64,000 bases of DNA from NCBI GenBank assembly GCA_020636135.1, contig JACJYK010000001.1, forward strand, positions 1,722,501 to 1,786,500, written 5' to 3'. Source of the stretch: Lewinellaceae bacterium (GTDB lineage Bacteria; Bacteroidota; Bacteroidia; Chitinophagales; Saprospiraceae). Each line of letters begins with the position of its first letter. Position 1 is the stretch's first letter. Shown piece by piece: positions 63,470 through 64,000 of this stretch. Below the pieces are notes generated by a model. That model had not been told where the DNA came from. It was given only the letters and a program-made list of their open reading frames with translations, and searched no databases. The position numbers and the translations under genes were made by a program.

Positions 63470-64000
63470 ATCCGTTTGAGTTCATTCGCTACTGGCAGCT
63501 TGCTGGTTGGGAGAAGTTCTTACGGGTATTCTGGTTCTTCTTTCTGTTCGAGTTTACCAGGTATGTACTGATCGATTATCTGGTCCTTATATTTTATTAC
63601 TTAAAAAGGAAAGTGCATAAATCGGACTGGGAGGATGCGCGTACGGCGCTGCACCTGGAACAGCCACTGGTATCGGTCATTGTGCCTGGAAAAAATGAAG
63701 GCAAACACCTGTTCAAACTGGTCAAGTCACTGTCCGAGCAGACCTATCAGAACCTGGAACTGATTGTGGTAGATGATGGATCGGATGATCAAACCGCATT
63801 GATAGGACGAGATCTGGAGCGAAATGGATTGATCGATTTGTTTTTATCCAATAAGGTACGGGGAGGCAAAGCTTCCGGGGCGAATGCAGCCTTAACCTAC
63901 GCAAAAGGGAAGTACATTGTTCACCTGGATGCCGATTGTTCCTTCGATCGTGATGCAGTAGAAGAAGTGCTGCTGCCTTTTTACTACGACCCGAAGATTG
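63463..64000 (+). CDS. Membrane-anchored family 2 glycosyltransferase, cut by the window edge
   Basis: The first 179 codons of a gene that runs past the window. The ATG at 63463 overlaps the previous stop codon (ATGGTAG). An N-terminal membrane segment (about residues 20-47, aromatic and hydrophobic) precedes a GT-A domain: LVSVIVPGKNEGKHLFKLV near residue 70, LELIVVDDGSDDQT near 97, and YIVHLDADCSFDRDAVEEVL near 145. The early membrane segment and processive-type motifs resemble polysaccharide synthases (PgaC, BcsA, hyaluronan synthase). Whether the QxxRW motif and later membrane segments follow cannot be seen. Confidence 0.9.
   Translation, partial: MVDPFEFIRYWQLAGWEKFLRVFWFFFLFEFTRYVLIDYLVLIFYYLKRKVHKSDWEDARTALHLEQPLVSVIVPGKNEGKHLFKLVKSLSEQTYQNLELIVVDDGSDDQTALIGRDLERNGLIDLFLSNKVRGGKASGANAALTYAKGKYIVHLDADCSFDRDAVEEVLLPFYYDPKI

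Noticed and set aside
1..64000. CRISPR arrays, insertion sequences, prophage, rRNA or tRNA genes
   Set aside because: Looked for and not seen; no regularly spaced repeats, transposases, integrases or structural RNA motifs.

Overview
The window looks like a chromosomal segment from a gliding or surface-associated Bacteroidota, probably near the Saprospiria/Cytophagia. This is inferred from gene content, not from a marker gene. Pointers are gldA-gldF-gldG, a PorP/SprF-like protein, proteins with type IX secretion (T9SS) type A and type B C-terminal signals, TonB receptors with carboxypeptidase-like N-terminal domains, DUF5916 and DUF1573 proteins, a futalosine-type menaquinone route, and Bacteroidota-style TAnnTTTG promoter boxes. 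I see no rRNA, tRNA, CRISPR array, insertion sequence or prophage. Gene density is high and several convergent pairs overlap at their 3' ends.

Layout. 0-14.4 kb is mostly housekeeping: oligopeptidase B, a MATE exporter, SMC, tyrS, a LolC/FtsX-like permease with a HExxH protein, CorA, and a coupled NAD(P)H-hydrate repair enzyme and sirtuin. 14.5-22 kb is a surface operon: PorP/SprF-like, TPR-PD40-OmpA protein, and a 1313-residue adhesin-like protein with a gliding-type C-terminus. 22-36 kb mixes an HhH-barrel outer-membrane protein, aspartate kinase, an orphan GAF protein, secreted unknowns, a DUF5916 barrel, tag, the kbl-tdh threonine pathway, a lone HsdR N-terminal domain and a MORN lipoprotein. 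36.2-42 kb is gldA-gldF-gldG-DUF4340-polX. 42.9-46.6 kb holds a DUF1573 lipoprotein, a UbiA-type prenyltransferase, rdgB and ilvE. 46.7-55 kb holds a lipoprotein, a secreted alpha/beta-hydrolase-like protein, two divergent TonB receptors and a glycosyltransferase. 55-58.6 kb is mqnE-phosphatase-mqnA followed by tsaC and a small dimeric-barrel protein.

58.8 kb to the window edge is the most unusual part. It encodes a TolC-like outer-membrane protein fused to a TIM-barrel glycosidase-like domain, a HlyD-type adaptor, a cytoplasmic protein with a TackOD1-like zinc ribbon and a degenerate GGDEF-like domain, and the start of a membrane-anchored family 2 glycosyltransferase. The last junctions overlap or are tight. 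I infer a synthase-dependent polysaccharide production and export machine built from type I secretion-like parts. The window cuts it, so the rest of the locus is unseen.

Other points: PolX has lost the DxD of its polymerase site but keeps its PHP nuclease motifs; the T9SS-exported alpha/beta-hydrolase-like protein has glycine at the nucleophile position; and the sirtuin has C-x3-H pairs where zinc CxxC pairs are usual.
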